Source: Terriglobales bacterium (GTDB taxonomy: Bacteria; Acidobacteriota; Terriglobia; Terriglobales; Gp1-AA117). Taken from it: a DNA stretch of 6,594 nucleotides. The position numbers and the translations under genes are program-made. This document shows, piece by piece, positions 5,733 through 6,594 of the stretch. Positions within the stretch are counted from its first letter, which is position 1; every line of letters begins with the position of its first letter. Under the pieces are notes generated by a model, which was not told the DNA's origin, made no database searches, and saw nothing but the letters and a program-made list of their open reading frames with translations. The stretch spans positions 1 to 6,594 of the forward strand of contig JASLFF010000657.1 of NCBI GenBank assembly GCA_030150795.1, read 5' to 3'.

Positions 5733-6409
5733 CCAGCAAAATGAACATATTGGTAAAACGTTTTATTCATATCGCCGCAGGCCTCGCTCTTGCGCTTGCT
5801 CCAATGGCTTCTCGTGCAGCGGATGGTTCACAACTTAAGCCGCCTCCGGGCGCTCGCGTGGCTATTGTGATGTTTGAGGACCTGGAATGTCCTGACTGTG
5901 CTCGCGCCTACCCTGTGGTTTGGGAAGCAGCGAAGAAGCACAACATCCCCGTGGTGTTGCATGATTTTCCGCTTCAACAGCATCCCTGGTCTTTTGACGC
6001 AGCGGTGTTTGCCCGCTACTTTGACACTAAATCACAGAAGCTGGGCGACGATTTCCGCGGTTATATTTTCCAAAACCAGCCTCAGATCGATAAAGGGAAC
6101 CTGCGCCAGTATGTGGACAAGTTTGCCAATGACAACAAGACGCCGGTTCCTTTTGTGATCGATCCCGATGGGCAGTTCAAAACCAAGATCCTGGCCGACC
6201 GCCAGATGGGGACACAAATCGGCCTGCAACACACGCCTACGATCTTTGTTGTAGGCAACGGCGGCGCTGCAACTCCCGCTGTTGAAGTTGAAGACCGCAC
6301 CAAACTGGACCAGATTATTGAAGACATGTTGGCAAAAGCACCGGCAGCCCCGGCCGCCAAGAAGCCCGCCGCCAAGAAAGCAGCAGCAAAGAAGACAGCC
6401 AATAAGTAA
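5729..6409 (+). CDS. Exported DsbA-like thiol:disulfide oxidoreductase, second of a tandem pair (CPDC active site, Lys/Ala-rich tail)
   Basis: Paralogue of the gene just upstream. About 97 of roughly 168 aligned residues are identical by hand count, with shared blocks VAIVMFEDL, YPVVWE, IPVVLHDFPL, FDAAV, ARYFD and HTPTI. The start ATG 5729 overlaps the previous TGA by four bases, implying translational coupling. An in-frame ATG at 5741 would give a tighter signal peptide (MNILVKRFIHIAAGLALALA, cleavage near ASRA-AD) and is possible. The active site is C54-P-D-C57, with cis-proline P170 in HTPTI. The fold therefore has both elements required of a DsbA-type enzyme acting outside the cytoplasm. 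The C-terminus is unusual: three AAKK-x repeats after an Ala/Pro linker (residues about 202-226), strongly positive, resembling tails of bacterial histone-like proteins. A strong terminator follows 21 bases after the stop. It is most likely an oxidase or isomerase of envelope thiols; the division of labour with its twin is unknown. Confidence 0.88.
   Translation: MTSKMNILVKRFIHIAAGLALALAPMASRAADGSQLKPPPGARVAIVMFEDLECPDCARAYPVVWEAAKKHNIPVVLHDFPLQQHPWSFDAAVFARYFDTKSQKLGDDFRGYIFQNQPQIDKGNLRQYVDKFANDNKTPVPFVIDPDGQFKTKILADRQMGTQIGLQHTPTIFVVGNGGAATPAVEVEDRTKLDQIIEDMLAKAPAAPAAKKPAAKKAAAKKTANK
6353..6397 (+). repeat. Three 15-bp in-frame repeats encoding AAKK-x
   Basis: Three consecutive 15-base units encode AAKKP, AAKKA and AAKKT at residues 209-223 of the second DsbA-like protein. 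Units one and two share GCCGCCAAGAA. The third has switched to GCA codons (GCAGCAAAGAAG), so the repeat is no longer recent at DNA level while the amino-acid pattern is kept. Such repeats can change copy number by slippage. Confidence 0.7.
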
Positions 6410-6430
6410 GTGAATCCCGGGAAGAATAAA

Positions 6431-6458
6431 ACGCCCTCTCTCACGAGGGCGTATTTTT
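6431..6458. terminator. Strong Rho-independent terminator, probably bidirectional, between convergent genes
   Basis: ACGCCCTC (6431-6438) and GAGGGCGT (6445-6452) form a perfect 8-bp stem with a TCTCAC loop. On the plus strand ATTTTT follows, ending the DsbA-like operon. On the minus strand the stem is followed by TTTATTC, a weaker T tract that could end the peroxiredoxin transcript. Its place between two convergent stop codons (6409 and 6475) fits a shared terminator. Confidence 0.85.
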
Positions 6459-6474
6459 CCGGTTTGTGAGTCAA

Positions 6475-6594
6475 TTATTTGATCTTACCCACCTCAGCCA
6501 CCAGCTCTTCATAGTCCGGTTCCTGGCCAAGTTCGTAGGTCTTGGAAAATGAGATCTTCCCTTGTTTATCCACGATAAAAATGGCGCGGTCATT
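6475..6594 (-). CDS. Peroxiredoxin (AhpC/TSA-like), C-terminal fragment
   Basis: Reading leftwards from the right edge, the minus strand encodes 39 residues ending in TAA at 6475-6477. The sequence opens NDRAIFIVDKQGKISFSK and continues with TYELGQEPDYEELVAEVGKIK. The (R)-A-I-F-I-V-D-x-x-G-K-I block is the late beta-hairpin characteristic of AhpC/TSA and BCP-type peroxiredoxins. It is followed by the usual C-terminal helix after a Q-E-P-D turn. These are cytoplasmic enzymes that reduce peroxides using a catalytic cysteine near residue 45-50, which lies outside the window. The class (1-Cys, 2-Cys, AhpE-like, BCP-like) therefore cannot be decided. It converges on the DsbA-like operon and shares the terminator region. 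Short length limits certainty about the family. Confidence 0.75.
   Translation of the reverse strand, partial: NDRAIFIVDKQGKISFSKTYELGQEPDYEELVAEVGKIK

Noticed and set aside
6082..6474. Minus-strand open frame of 130 codons opposite the second DsbA-like gene
   Set aside because: Its hydrophobic Ala/Phe run is simply the antisense of the AAKK repeats and it crosses the terminator. It is not a gene.

Overview
The window reads as ordinary chromosomal DNA of a Gram-negative, GC-moderate soil-type bacterium. The most likely source is an acidobacterium (Terriglobia/Acidobacteriia-like). The main reason is the large Oar-like TonB-dependent receptor with an N-terminal carboxypeptidase-regulatory-like domain, a class strongly expanded in that phylum. 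The BlaI-type repressor followed by a short M56 peptidase fits too. This assignment is inferred from gene style, not from a marker gene.

Layout: (i) 1-187, the 3' end of an unidentified + strand gene. (ii) 228-3206, minus strand, an outer-membrane Oar-like TonB receptor, convergent with (i). (iii) 3207-3489, a 283-bp divergent intergenic region with several short repeats: a 7-bp-arm inverted repeat, an 8-bp direct repeat present twice, and a TACTA-N7-TAGTA inverted repeat resembling a BlaI-type operator. (iv) 3490-4913, plus strand, a two-gene operon of a BlaI/MecI/CopY-family repressor and an M56 (BlaR1-like) membrane metallopeptidase with no C-terminal sensor domain. (v) 4914-5051, a spacer with a probable terminator and an imperfect stem-loop just before the next start. 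(vi) 5052-6409, plus strand, two tandem translationally coupled paralogues of exported DsbA-like thiol oxidoreductases (CADC and CPDC active sites), both ending in lysine-rich tails. (vii) 6431-6458, a strong, probably bidirectional terminator. (viii) 6475-6594, minus strand, the C-terminal end of a peroxiredoxin (AhpC/TSA-like).

How the genes may work together (inference): the M56 peptidase would cleave or otherwise inactivate the BlaI-type repressor. That repressor could control its own operon and possibly the divergent receptor through the shared intergenic region. The two DsbA-like proteins would form or rearrange disulfides in the cell envelope. The predicted mature receptor has exactly two cysteines, spaced C-x4-C near its C-terminus, so it is a conceivable local substrate. 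With the peroxiredoxin, the right half has a thiol-redox flavour. I see no CRISPR array, tRNA, rRNA, insertion sequence or phage signature, and nothing that proves a new system. The most notable points are the sensorless BlaR1-like protein beside the Dsb pair, the repeats in the divergent promoter region, and the basic tails on secreted thioredoxin-fold proteins.
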